From: Streptomyces poonensis
GTDB lineage: Bacteria > Actinomycetota > Actinomycetes > Streptomycetales > Streptomycetaceae
DNA: 64,000 bases
Direction of reading: 5' to 3'
Assembly: GCF_014650915.1 (NCBI RefSeq)
Contig: NZ_BMVW01000002.1
Span: 186,001 to 250,000 of the forward strand
In this document: in pieces, positions 17,042 to 24,713 of the stretch
Numbering within the stretch: position 1 is the first letter of the stretch
Layout: each line of letters starts with the position of its first letter
The notes under the pieces: model-generated
What the model was told of the DNA's origin: nothing
Seen by the model: only the letters and a program-made list of their open reading frames with translations
Databases searched by the model: none
Translations under genes and position numbers: made by a program

Positions 17042-17499
17042 ACTACTTCGCCGACCCGACCGCCGGCAAGGCCCTCAAGCACCTCATGGCGGCGGGCAGG
17101 ACGCTCAAGGAGTCACCGCTGCCGGCCGCCACGCAGGAGCTGGTCGCACTGCGTGTGAGCCAGATCAACGGCTGCGCCGTCTGCATCGACATGCACACCA
17201 AGGACGCCGCCGCTGCCGGGGAGACCGCGGTGCGGCTGCACCTGGTCGCCGCATGGCGGGAGGCCACGGTCTTCACCGAGGCCGAGCGTGCGGCGCTGGA
17301 GCTGGCGGAGGCGGGGACCCGGGTCGCGGATGCGGCCGGCGGTGTCGGCGACGAAGTGTGGGCGCACGCCGCCCAGCACTACGATCAGGAGCAGCTCGCC
17401 GCTCTGGTGCTCCTGATCGCCTTCATGAACACGGCCAACCGGCTGAACATCATCGCCCAGCAGCCGGCCGGCGACTACGAGCCCGGGCAGTTCCACTGA
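17026..17499 (+). CDS. Carboxymuconolactone decarboxylase/AhpD-like protein (ECF41 partner)
   Basis: This 157-residue all-helical protein has the AhpD-like redox motif CAVCIDMHT (CxxC plus H), preceded by ELVALRVSQING. Such proteins are alkylhydroperoxidase-type thiol peroxidase partners. In ECF41 loci the sigma factor's target is typically a carboxymuconolactone decarboxylase, oxidoreductase or epimerase gene (COE). Here the AhpD-like gene lies directly behind an ECF41 promoter and 225 bp before the ECF41 gene. It starts at ATG 17026 with GAGGAG, and its first 16 bases overlap the MFS gene. A role in redox or electrophile detoxification is inferred. Confidence 0.92.
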   Translation: MDARLNYFADPTAGKALKHLMAAGRTLKESPLPAATQELVALRVSQINGCAVCIDMHTKDAAAAGETAVRLHLVAAWREATVFTEAERAALELAEAGTRVADAAGGVGDEVWAHAAQHYDQEQLAALVLLIAFMNTANRLNIIAQQPAGDYEPGQFH

Positions 17500-17520
17500 T
17501 CGTCGGACGCACGGGGACGA

Positions 17521-17579
17521 GCACAGGCACGAGCACAGGCACGTGCTGAGGCACAGGCACGTGAGTACGTGCACAGGCA
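17521..17579. repeat. Four direct copies of GCACAGGCA(CG)
   Basis: GCACAGGCACG occurs at 17521, 17533 and 17551, and GCACAGGCA at 17571, between the AhpD-like gene and the ECF41 gene. Embedded CACGTG sequences give local symmetry. No second ECF41 promoter is visible in this 225-bp gap, so the sigma gene may be read through from 16960 or from an unseen promoter. Confidence 0.8.
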
Positions 17580-17724
17580 ATCGGCCCGGGGGCCGGCTCC
17601 GGCCCACCGGGCCCCGGACTCGGCAGCACTCCTGTGGCCTGCCGATGGTCCGGGTGGTCAGGAGCGACTGCCTGCGCCGGCGAGTACGGCCGGACGGGCG
17701 GGCTTCAGGGGGAGGGGTGTCTGC

Positions 17725-18657
17725 GTGAGCAAGACCGAGAAGGCCGAGGAGTTCGAGGAGTTGCGGCCGCTGCTGTTCTCGATCGCCTACCGCATTCTGG
17801 GCAGCGTGGGCGAGGCCGAGGACGCGGTGCAGGAGACGTGGCTGCGCTTCGACGGCTCGGCGACCCGGCCCGCGTCGGCCAAGGCCTTCCTGTCGGCCAC
17901 GGTGACGCGTATCTCGATCGATGTGCTGCGCTCCGCGCGGGTGCGACGGGAGGAGTACATGGGCCCCTGGTTTCCCGAGCCGCTGCTGAACGATCCCTAC
18001 CAGGATCCGGCGCGGGCGGTGGAGCTGGCCGACTCGGTGTCGATGGCGGCGCTGCTGCTGCTGGAACGGCTCAGTCCGCTGGAGCGGGCGGTGTTCGTGT
18101 TGCGGGAGGTCTTCGGCTTCGGGTTCGACGAGGTCGCCGCCGCGGTGGGGAGGTCGGAGGCGGCGTGCCGGCAGTTGCTGGTGCGGGCGCGGCGGCACAT
18201 GGAGGCCGGGCGACCGCGCTTCGCGGCGGACCGGCAGGAACGGCAGGAACTGGCGACGCGGTTCTTCGACGCCCTTCGCGAAGGCGACGTCACCGGCCTG
18301 CGGGAACTGCTCGCCGCGGACGTGTCGTTCGCCGGCGACGGCGGCGGCAGGGCGCCGCAGCTGGCCAGGGCCGTCATCGGCGCCGCGAACGTGGCCCGGC
18401 TGCTCGGCTCCCTCCTCCCCTTGATGGCCCGGGTCGACGTGACGTTCGAGCGGCACGAGGTCAACGGCCAGCCGGGGGCGATCTTCCGCGACCGGGACGG
18501 CAAGGTGCTCCACTCCCTGGTGCTCGATGTGCTCGACGGGAAGATCCAGACGATCCGCTCGGTGATCAACCCCGACAAGCTCGGACACATCGGGCCGGTC
18601 GCCGACGTCTGGGCGGTCCACCGCGCAGTACAACAGGCCCGCCGATCGACGCGATGA
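17725..18657 (+). CDS. ECF41-family RNA polymerase sigma factor with SnoaL-like C-terminal extension
   Basis: This 310-residue protein contains sigma-2 (LLFSIAYRILGSVGEAEDAV), the linker motif WFPEPL at residue 82, sigma-4 (FGFGFDEVAAAVGRSEAACR) and a C-terminal SnoaL-like domain. The extension carries the ECF41 signatures DGGGR (residue 205) and NPDKL (residue 282). In characterised ECF41 proteins this fused domain replaces an anti-sigma factor and tunes activity. GTG 17725 follows GGGGGAGGGG. The predicted target promoter and COE-type partner lie directly upstream. The inducing signal is unknown. Confidence 0.95.
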   Translation: MSKTEKAEEFEELRPLLFSIAYRILGSVGEAEDAVQETWLRFDGSATRPASAKAFLSATVTRISIDVLRSARVRREEYMGPWFPEPLLNDPYQDPARAVELADSVSMAALLLLERLSPLERAVFVLREVFGFGFDEVAAAVGRSEAACRQLLVRARRHMEAGRPRFAADRQERQELATRFFDALREGDVTGLRELLAADVSFAGDGGGRAPQLARAVIGAANVARLLGSLLPLMARVDVTFERHEVNGQPGAIFRDRDGKVLHSLVLDVLDGKIQTIRSVINPDKLGHIGPVADVWAVHRAVQQARRSTR

Positions 18658-18692
18658 CCGCGACAGCCGTCCGTACGTCGCCGAGGCAGGAA

Positions 18693-18768
18693 CGAAAGTC
18701 AGACACGAAAGTCAGGAACGAAAGGCGGGCGCGAAAGGGAGGCTCGAAAGGCGGGCCGAAAGCCAGCG
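18693..18768. repeat. Degenerate 13-bp tandem array with CGAAAG core
   Basis: CGAAAG begins at 18693, 18706, 18719, 18732, 18745 and 18757, so the spacing is 13, 13, 13, 13 and 12 bp. The rest of each unit varies (TCAGACA, TCAGGAA, GCGGGCG, GGAGGCT and so on). It occupies the sequence just after the ECF41 stop and just before the terminator hairpin and the RAE. Confidence 0.9.
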
Positions 18769-18780
18769 CCCAAAGAGAAA

Positions 18781-18803
18781 GGCAAGGAGGTCGTCTCCTT
18801 GCC
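18781..18803. terminator. Hairpin upstream of the RAE
   Basis: A perfect 9-bp stem (GGCAAGGAG / CTCCTTGCC) with a 5-nt loop is followed by ACTCTCAACTTATAG. It could end ECF41 transcription, 123 bp past its stop, and insulate the RAE-driven genes. It shares the TTGC/GCAA sequence with the RAE, so a regulatory role is an alternative. Confidence 0.6.
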
Positions 18804-18826
18804 ACTCTCAACTTATAGCGCACCAG

Positions 18827-18846
18827 GGGGCTTGCGGCAAGGCCCC
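18827..18846 (+). promoter_or_regulatory. Rifamycin-associated element (RAE)
   Basis: GGGGCTTGCGGCAAGGCCCC is an imperfect palindrome that, as I recall it, matches the published RAE consensus found before rifamycin-inactivating genes (rgt, rph, rox, helR) in actinomycetes. One further G and C extend the arms. TTATAG at 18813 could belong to the promoter. It lies 57 bp before the glycosyltransferase start, the usual location. The consensus is from memory and should be aligned; the downstream gene types independently support it. Confidence 0.85.
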
Positions 18847-18903
18847 CATCGTGCCGCAGAATCGCCGGCCTAAGCCGAAAACAGCCGGAGAACGGGGTAC
18901 GAC

Positions 18904-20241
18904 GTGCGTGTGGTGTTGTCGACGTACGGGTCGCGCGGAGACGTGGAACCGCTGGTGGCACTCGCGGTGCGGTTGCGGGGGCTCGGCGCGGAGGTGCGGG
19001 TGTGCGCGCCGCCGGACGAGGACTTCGCACAGCGGCTGGCCGGTGCCGGCGTACCGATGGTGCCGGTCGGCCCGTCGGCGCGCGCGCTGACGACCGCGGC
19101 GAAGCCCCCGACGCCGGCCGATCTGCCCCGGCGCGCGGCCCAGGTGATCGCCGCCCAGTTCGCCGCGGTCACCGCGGCGGCCGAGGGATGCGACGCGTTG
19201 GTGGCGACCGGCATGATGCCGGCCGCGGCCGGCGCGCTGTCGGTGGCCGAGAAACTGGGCATCCCCTCGGTGTCCGTGACCTTCCAGCAGCTCACCCTGC
19301 CGTCGCCGCAGCGCCCGCCGCTGGCGTATCCGGGCCGGCCGTTCCCGCCGGAGGTGACCGACAACCGGGTGCTGTGGGACCTGGACGCCCAGAGCATCGA
19401 CGCGCTGTTCGGTGAGGCGCTCAACACCAACCGGGCGTCGTTCGGCCTGCCACCGGTGGACGGCGTCCGCGACTACGTCATCGGCGACCGGCCGTGGCTG
19501 GCGACGGATCCGGTCCTGGACCCGTGGCGGGAGCCGGTGGACCTCGACGTCGTACAGACAGGCGTGTGGACCCTGCCGGACGAACGGCCGCTCCCGGCCG
19601 AGCTGGTGGCCTTCCTGGACGCCGGCGCACCACCGGTGTACGTGGGCTTCGGCAGCATGCCCGTGCGCGGGTCGGCGGATGTCGCCCGGGTGGCCGTCGA
19701 CGCGGTCCGGGCGCAGGGCCGTCGCGTGGTCGTGGCCCGCGGCTGGGCCGGTCTGGCCCCGGCCGACGACCGGGACGACTGCTTCACCGTGGGCGAGGTG
19801 AACCACCAGGCACTGTTCGGCCGGGTGGCCGCCGTCGTGCACCACGGTGGCGCGGGCACCACGACGACGGCCGCCCGGGCCGGCGCGCCCCAGGTGGTGG
19901 TGCCCCAGGCGGCGGACCAGCCGTACTGGGCCGGCCGGGTGGCCGACCTGGGCATCGGCGCGGCGCACGACGGTCCGACCCCGACCTTCGAGTCCCTGTC
20001 GGCCGCGCTCGGGACGGCCCTGGGCGGCGGGACCCGCGCACGGGCGACCGCCGTGGCCGGCATGGTCCGCTCCGACGGGGCGAGGGTGGCCGCGGAGCTG
20101 CTGCTCGACGCAATCAACCGGAACGCGACCAGCCGGAACGCGGCCAGCCGGCTGCAGCCGCCCGTCCCCGCGCGCACCACGCGGGACCCCCGGGCCAGGG
20201 ACCGGAACGACCGGACAGACCTGCCGACTTCTGCCACCTGA
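18904..20241 (+). CDS. rgt: Rifamycin-inactivating glycosyltransferase (Rgt-like, GT1)
   Basis: This 445-residue GT-B enzyme begins MRVVLSTYGSRGDVEPLVAL, the acceptor-side N-terminal motif of the vancomycin/Rgt glycosyltransferases. The donor-binding domain shows PPVYVGFGSMPVRG, VGEVNHQALFGRVAAVVHHG and GGAGTTTTAARAGAPQVVVP with the HHGGAGT signature. Relatives glycosylate glycopeptide aglycones or, as Rgt1438, the C-23 hydroxyl of rifampicin. No glycopeptide cluster is present, whereas an RAE precedes the gene and a HelR-type helicase follows. Rifamycin is therefore the likely acceptor and UDP-glucose the likely donor. The C-terminal ~35 residues are repetitive (NRNATSRNAASR) and may be dispensable. 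Specificity is inferred from context. Confidence 0.85.
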   Translation: MRVVLSTYGSRGDVEPLVALAVRLRGLGAEVRVCAPPDEDFAQRLAGAGVPMVPVGPSARALTTAAKPPTPADLPRRAAQVIAAQFAAVTAAAEGCDALVATGMMPAAAGALSVAEKLGIPSVSVTFQQLTLPSPQRPPLAYPGRPFPPEVTDNRVLWDLDAQSIDALFGEALNTNRASFGLPPVDGVRDYVIGDRPWLATDPVLDPWREPVDLDVVQTGVWTLPDERPLPAELVAFLDAGAPPVYVGFGSMPVRGSADVARVAVDAVRAQGRRVVVARGWAGLAPADDRDDCFTVGEVNHQALFGRVAAVVHHGGAGTTTTAARAGAPQVVVPQAADQPYWAGRVADLGIGAAHDGPTPTFESLSAALGTALGGGTRARATAVAGMVRSDGARVAAELLLDAINRNATSRNAASRLQPPVPARTTRDPRARDRNDRTDLPTSAT

Positions 20242-20504
20242 GCCGACGACGACGGCCGCAGGTCCCGGGCCGGGCGGAGCGTCACTCGTCATGGCCACGG
20301 GTTCCGGACGCCTGTCCACCGCTTTCGGCACGCCTGTGCACCGCTTTCGCGCGCCTGTCCACCGGGTCCGGCGCGCCTGTCCACCGGGTTCGCCACGCTC
20401 GCCCGGCACGTTCCTCACGCCTGTCCCCACGCCTGTCCCCACGCCTGTCCCCACGCTTTGCCGCGCGCCATGGCCGCAAGCGGCCCCAGATCGGAGCTGA
20501 TGAC
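20242..20504. repeat. Repeat-rich rgt-helR spacer (CGCCTGTCC family)
   Basis: CGCCTGTCC or close variants recur through 20310-20451. The last block is three perfect 12-bp copies of CACGCCTGTCCC (20416-20451). At 20473-20481 GCCGCAAGC equals the reverse complement of the RAE core, followed by GGCCCC, so a degenerate RAE may sit 18-24 bp before helR. No gene is visible in the gap. Confidence 0.75.
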
Positions 20505-22676
20505 ATGAAAACCCCGACCACCAGCGCGTTCGACCTCCCCGACTCCCTCTCCCCCAAGGCCGATGCGGCGCTGATCTCCCGCGACGAGCGGCACTTCGCG
20601 GCGATCGCGGAATGTCTCGAGCAGTCGATCGCCGAGCTGTCCGACCGCCTCGACGCCGAGCGCAGGGCACCCGGTGGCATGGGCCGGCAGGCGATGGACC
20701 GGGACGCGGAGATCCACCGGCTGACCGCTCGCCTGCGCACACTGCGCCGCTTCGGGCTGGATCTGTGCCTCGGGCACATGGTCGGCACGGACGATCCCGA
20801 GCCCTTGTACGTGGGACGGCTCGGTCTGACGGACAGCGCGGGCCGGCGGCTGCTGCTCGACTGGCGTTCCCCCGCGGCCGAGCCGTTCTTCGCGGCGACC
20901 CACGCCAACCCGATGGGCCTGGCGAGCCGCCGCAGGTACCGCTGGACCCACGGCCGGATCAGTGACTACTGGGACGAGGTCTTCACCGCCGACGGACTCG
21001 AAGGGCACGCCGCGCTCGACGACCAGTCCGCCTTCATCGCCAGTCTGGGCGCCAACCGGTCGGACCGGATGCGGGACGTGCTCGCCACCATCCAGGCCGA
21101 CCAGGACGCCGTCATCCGGGCGGGATCCCGCGGCGCCCTCGTCGTCGACGGCGGTCCGGGCACCGGCAAGACGGTCGTCGCCCTGCACCGTACCGCCCAC
21201 CTCCTCTACTCCGACCCCCGCCTCGGTCACCGTCGGGGCGGCGTGCTGTTCGTCGGCCCGCACCGGCCCTATCTGGCCTACGTCTCCGATGTCCTGCCCA
21301 GCCTGGGCGAGGAGGGCGTGCAGACCTGCATCCTGCGCGATCTCGTCGCCGAGGGGGCCGCGGCCACGGTCGAGGCCGACCCCGAGGTGGCCCTGCTGAA
21401 GTCGTCCGCGGACATGGTGAAGGCGATCGAACCGGCCGTCCGGTTCTACGAGGAGCCGCCCACCGAGGCCATGACGGTCACCGTCGACTGGACCGACATC
21501 CCGCTGACCGCCGACGACTGGGCCGAGGCGTTCGAAGCCCCGGAACCAGGCACCCCGCACAACGAGGCGCGCGGCCAGATCTGGGACAGGCTGGTCTCCA
21601 TCCTGAGGGACAGGTACGGCAGTGACGACCTTCCGCCCGCGCAGTTCCGCAGGGCGCTGCAGCAGGACAAGGAGCTCGTCGGGACCCTCGACCGGGCGTG
21701 GCCGCTGCTCGAGGCGGCCGATCTCGTCGGTGACCTGTGGTCGGTTCCCGCCTATCTGCGGATGTGCGCTCCGTGGCTGAGCCGTGCCGACGTCAGCAAG
21801 CTCCAGCGCCCTGATCCCCAGGCCTGGACGGTGTCCGACCTGCCGCTGCTGGACGCGGCACGGCAGCGGCTCGGCGACCCGGAGGAGGCCCGGCGCCAGC
21901 GCCGGAACGAGGCCGCCCTCGCCGCCCAGCGGGAGCGGATGGCGCAGGTCGTCGACAATCTGATCGCGGCCGCCGCCGACTCGGGCGCCGACGGTGACGA
22001 CGGCGAGGGCCTGGTGAGCATGTTGCGCGGCCAGGACGCCGAGGTCAGCCTGGTCGACGAGAGTGCGCTGCCCACCGCCGAACCGGACCTGCTCGCCGGT
22101 CCGTTCGCGCACATCGTCGTCGACGAGGCACAGGAACTGACCGACGCGGAATGGCAGATGCTGCTGCTGCGGTGCCCGTCCCGGAGCTTCACCGTCGTCG
22201 GGGACCGCGCCCAGGCCCGGCACGGGTTCTCGGAGTCGTGGCGGGAGCGGCTGGAGCGGATCGGGCTCGACCGGATCGAAGTGGCGTCCCTGAACATCAA
22301 CTACCGGACGCCGGAAGAGGTCATGGCGGAGGCCGAGCCGGTCATCCGGGCCGTGCTCCCGGACGCCAACGTGCCGGCCTCCATCCGCAGCAGCGGCGTT
22401 CCCGTCGTCCACGGATCCGTCTCGGAGCTGGACTCGGTCCTCGACAGCTGGCTCGCCGCGCATGACGAGGGGATCGCCTGCGTCATCGGCGACCCCACGT
22501 TCCGGGCCACGTCGCGTGTCCGGTCGCTGACCCCGGAGCTGTCGAAGGGGCTCGAGTTCGACCTGGTCGTCCTCGTCGACCCGGAGAAGTTCGGCCAGGG
22601 CGTCGAAGGAGCGGTCGACCGCTATGTCGCGATGACCCGGGCGACCCGGCAACTCGTCGTCCTGACGAGCTCCTGA
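20505..22676 (+). CDS. helR: HelD/HelR-type RNA polymerase-binding UvrD-like helicase
   Basis: This 723-residue protein starts at ATG 20505 with GGAG 8 nt upstream. It has an N-terminal coiled-coil arm (about residues 25-85), Walker A GGPGTGKT at 216-223, motif II VVDEAQELTDAEW near 540, motif III VVGDRAQARHGF, and C-terminal motifs ELSKGLEFDLVVLVDP and VDRYVAMTRATRQLVVL. HelD proteins enter RNA polymerase and clear stalled complexes; the HelR branch displaces bound rifamycin and gives resistance. Placement behind an RAE-controlled Rgt gene favours HelR over a housekeeping HelD. The helicase fold is certain; the HelR assignment is inferred from context. Confidence 0.88.
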   Translation: MKTPTTSAFDLPDSLSPKADAALISRDERHFAAIAECLEQSIAELSDRLDAERRAPGGMGRQAMDRDAEIHRLTARLRTLRRFGLDLCLGHMVGTDDPEPLYVGRLGLTDSAGRRLLLDWRSPAAEPFFAATHANPMGLASRRRYRWTHGRISDYWDEVFTADGLEGHAALDDQSAFIASLGANRSDRMRDVLATIQADQDAVIRAGSRGALVVDGGPGTGKTVVALHRTAHLLYSDPRLGHRRGGVLFVGPHRPYLAYVSDVLPSLGEEGVQTCILRDLVAEGAAATVEADPEVALLKSSADMVKAIEPAVRFYEEPPTEAMTVTVDWTDIPLTADDWAEAFEAPEPGTPHNEARGQIWDRLVSILRDRYGSDDLPPAQFRRALQQDKELVGTLDRAWPLLEAADLVGDLWSVPAYLRMCAPWLSRADVSKLQRPDPQAWTVSDLPLLDAARQRLGDPEEARRQRRNEAALAAQRERMAQVVDNLIAAAADSGADGDDGEGLVSMLRGQDAEVSLVDESALPTAEPDLLAGPFAHIVVDEAQELTDAEWQMLLLRCPSRSFTVVGDRAQARHGFSESWRERLERIGLDRIEVASLNINYRTPEEVMAEAEPVIRAVLPDANVPASIRSSGVPVVHGSVSELDSVLDSWLAAHDEGIACVIGDPTFRATSRVRSLTPELSKGLEFDLVVLVDPEKFGQGVEGAVDRYVAMTRATRQLVVLTSS

Positions 22677-22771
22677 CGCCCGCCCGCCGGACTGCCCAGA
22701 GCTGTCCTCGCGCGCGAGTTGTACGGATCTGCGCGGCACAGGGACGCGGGACGGCCTCCGGAGCCGGCCCG

Positions 22772-23659
22772 TCAGCCTCGCAGGTCGGACAGGTCCTGGT
22801 CGCCGAGACGGAGACGGTCCGCCGCGAGGTTCTCCTCCAGGTGGTCGAGGGAGCCGGTGCCCGGGATCGCCAGCACCGACGGTGACGTCGCCAGCAGCGC
22901 GGCGATCGCGACCTGTGCCGTGGTGGCGCCCAGGCGCGCCGCGACCTTGCCGAGCCGTTCGGCGCGCAGCGGGTCGCCGCCGATGCCGCCACCGAGCGGG
23001 AAGTACGGCACGTACGCGCTGCCCGACGCCTCGCATTCCGCGAGCAGTTGCCTGTCGGCGGTGTGCTGGTTCTGCACCGCCGTGACGGGTGCGATCGCCC
23101 GGGCCTCGGCGAACTGGGCGGCGTCGACATTGCTGACGCCCAGGTGCCGGATCAGTCCCTCCTCCCGCAGTCCGGCCAGTACTTCGAACCGTTCGGCGAT
23201 CGTTTCGCCGCCCGGCCCGGTCGTCCCGCCCACCCGCAGATAGACCAGGTCGAGCCGGTCCAGGCCGAGGGAGCGCAGATCCGCCTCGACCAGGCCGCGC
23301 AGCCGGTCGGGCGTCGCCTGCCCGCTCGGCACACCGTCCGGCCCGGGCAGCGGCCCGACCTTCGTCGCGATCACCAGGTCGTCACGGTAGGGGGCCAGTG
23401 CCGTACGGATCAGCTCGTTGGCCCACACCGCTCCCCTGCCGTAGAAACCGGCCGTGTCGATGTGGTTCACACCGAGTTCCACGGCGCGCCGGAGCACCGC
23501 GATGCCGTCCCGCGGGGTTCGCGCCGGACCGTCGAAGGTGCCCGCCGCCAGGCGCATCGCGCCGAAACCGAGCCGGTTGACGGTCAGTTCCCCGCCGAGG
23601 GAGAACGTCTTGCCGGTGGACAAGGTCCTGCCGGTGATGATGTCGGTCATGGCGCTCAT
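22772..23659 (-). CDS. Aldo/keto reductase
   Basis: This 295-residue (alpha/beta)8 oxidoreductase has LGFGAMRLAAGTFDGPAR at the N-terminus, HIDTAGFYGRG with the catalytic Asp and Tyr, and VIATKVGPLPGPDG with the catalytic Lys. NADPH-site sequences (VLAIPGTGSLDHLEEN) are at the C-terminus. It ends after DLSDLRG. An alternative start at ATG 23650 is possible. It is divergent from a LuxR-type regulator, with three operator-like repeats between them, so it is probably that regulator's target. Physiological carbonyl substrate unknown. Confidence 0.92.
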   Translation of the reverse strand: MSAMTDIITGRTLSTGKTFSLGGELTVNRLGFGAMRLAAGTFDGPARTPRDGIAVLRRAVELGVNHIDTAGFYGRGAVWANELIRTALAPYRDDLVIATKVGPLPGPDGVPSGQATPDRLRGLVEADLRSLGLDRLDLVYLRVGGTTGPGGETIAERFEVLAGLREEGLIRHLGVSNVDAAQFAEARAIAPVTAVQNQHTADRQLLAECEASGSAYVPYFPLGGGIGGDPLRAERLGKVAARLGATTAQVAIAALLATSPSVLAIPGTGSLDHLEENLAADRLRLGDQDLSDLRG

Positions 23660-23692
23660 GGTGTCCGCCGCCGCGACGCCCGGCGAGGTCGT

Positions 23693-23756
23693 GGCAGCTT
23701 GCTGCCAGGCCGGCCAGTCACTGCCAGGCCGGCCAGTTGCTGCCAGACTGGCGGGG
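23693..23756. promoter_or_regulatory. Repeated palindromic operator between aldo/keto reductase and LuxR-type regulator
   Basis: Two 19-bp tandem units begin CTGCCAGGCCGGCCAG (23702 and 23721), and a third partial unit CTGCCAG-A-CTGGC starts at 23740. Each contains the dyad CTGGC/GCCAG. A further dyad GGCAGC-TT-GCTGCC lies at 23693-23706. The array occupies the shared promoter and ends at the regulator start codon. Cooperative regulator binding is likely. Confidence 0.6.
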
Positions 23757-24421
23757 TGCGGAATGAACAGGTGTTCTCAGTGCAGGGGGACGCGGAGTTG
23801 ATCGCGCGTGCCGGCCATCTCTTCGAGTCCGCGTACACCGAGTTCCTGTGCGCCGCCCGGGACCTCCGGACCTGGGGCCGGCCGGAGGCCGGCGCAGCGG
23901 TCCGGAACCGGCTGCGTGCCACGGCCTCCCCGGACTTCACGGTGCGCAAGCTGCTCAGCCCGGTCGCACTCGCCGACGAGCAGGCCCGCGCGCACCTGCG
24001 GCAGGTGCGGAGCAAGGGGGCTCTCGTCCGCATCAGCCACGCGCCGCTGCCGCACGAGACCATCCTCATCGACCGGCGGGTGATGATCCTCGCCGGCCGG
24101 GAGACCCCCACCGGCCGTGAGTACACCGTGACGACGTCGCAGACCCTGGTCGACGGCGTCCACTCGCTGTTCCGGGCGCTCTGGGACGGCTCCGCCGACC
24201 TCGACGCCTATCTGCGCGGCGACGTTCCTCACCTCGACGCCGACGGCCGCCGGATCCTCGACGCCCTCGCTTCGGGACTCACCGACGAGTCGGCGGCCAG
24301 ACGGCTGGGCGTCTCGCTGCGCACCTACCGACGGCGCGTGGCCGAACTGATGGCCACGCTCGAGGCCGGCTCCCGCTTCCAGGCCGGGCTGCGGGCGGGC
24401 GAGCTGGGGCTGTCCCGCTGA
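23756..24421 (+). CDS. LuxR-family regulator with N-terminal TrmB/PLD-like sensor domain
   Basis: This 221-residue protein, from GTG 23756, has an N-terminal alpha/beta domain with the pattern VRISHAPLPHETILIDRRVM, like the phosphodiesterase-fold sensor domain of TrmB/LuxR hybrids common in Streptomyces. The C-terminal LuxR helix-turn-helix reads DALASGLTDESAARRLGVSL then RTYRRRVAELMATL. No ribosome site is present and the operator array abuts the start, so translation may be leaderless or start at GTG 23771. It is divergent from the aldo/keto reductase. Confidence 0.85.
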   Translation: MRNEQVFSVQGDAELIARAGHLFESAYTEFLCAARDLRTWGRPEAGAAVRNRLRATASPDFTVRKLLSPVALADEQARAHLRQVRSKGALVRISHAPLPHETILIDRRVMILAGRETPTGREYTVTTSQTLVDGVHSLFRALWDGSADLDAYLRGDVPHLDADGRRILDALASGLTDESAARRLGVSLRTYRRRVAELMATLEAGSRFQAGLRAGELGLSR

Positions 24422-24500
24422 GTCACCGCGTACGTCCGCCGGCGGTGACGTACCGTCGCTCACACCCACATCGCCGTCGGGTACGCGGCCGTGGCCCTGG

Positions 24501-24713
24501 GTGGATCCCGCGCCGGCCGAACTCGCCGCCGCGCTCGACCCCGACACCCTCACCCCCGAGGAGGTCGCGGGCGTCCTGGCGTTCGCGGGGCCGGGCGGAG
24601 AGGCGGTCCGGCCGGCGCGGATGGCACCCGTGCTGGTGCTGCTGGACGTGCTGCCGCCCCGGCTGAAGGAGCGTCTGCTGACGGAGTTCATCGGTTCGCT
24701 GTTCCGGGTGTGA
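24501..24713 (+). CDS. Small hypothetical protein (70 aa)
   Basis: From GTG 24501: MDPAPAELAAALDPDTLTPE, then EVAGVLAFAGPGGEAVRPAR and VLLDVLPPRLKERLLTEFIG. The composition looks helical and protein-like rather than a shadow frame, but I do not recognise the family, and no good ribosome site precedes the GTG. It could be the C-terminal part of a decayed gene. It ends in LFRV followed by a stop. Confidence 0.4.
   Translation: MDPAPAELAAALDPDTLTPEEVAGVLAFAGPGGEAVRPARMAPVLVLLDVLPPRLKERLLTEFIGSLFRV

Noticed and set aside
18904..20241. Glycopeptide (vancomycin-type) glycosyltransferase
   Set aside because: The family resemblance is real, but no glycopeptide biosynthesis genes are present, while an RAE and HelR-type gene flank it.
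20300..20456. CRISPR array
   Set aside because: Repeats are short (9-12 bp), partly contiguous, without unique ~30-bp spacers, and no cas gene is present.
20415..23036. 873-codon minus-strand open frame across helR
   Set aside because: Shadow of the HelD-family gene; low-complexity Arg/Gly/Val composition and no ribosome site or domain.
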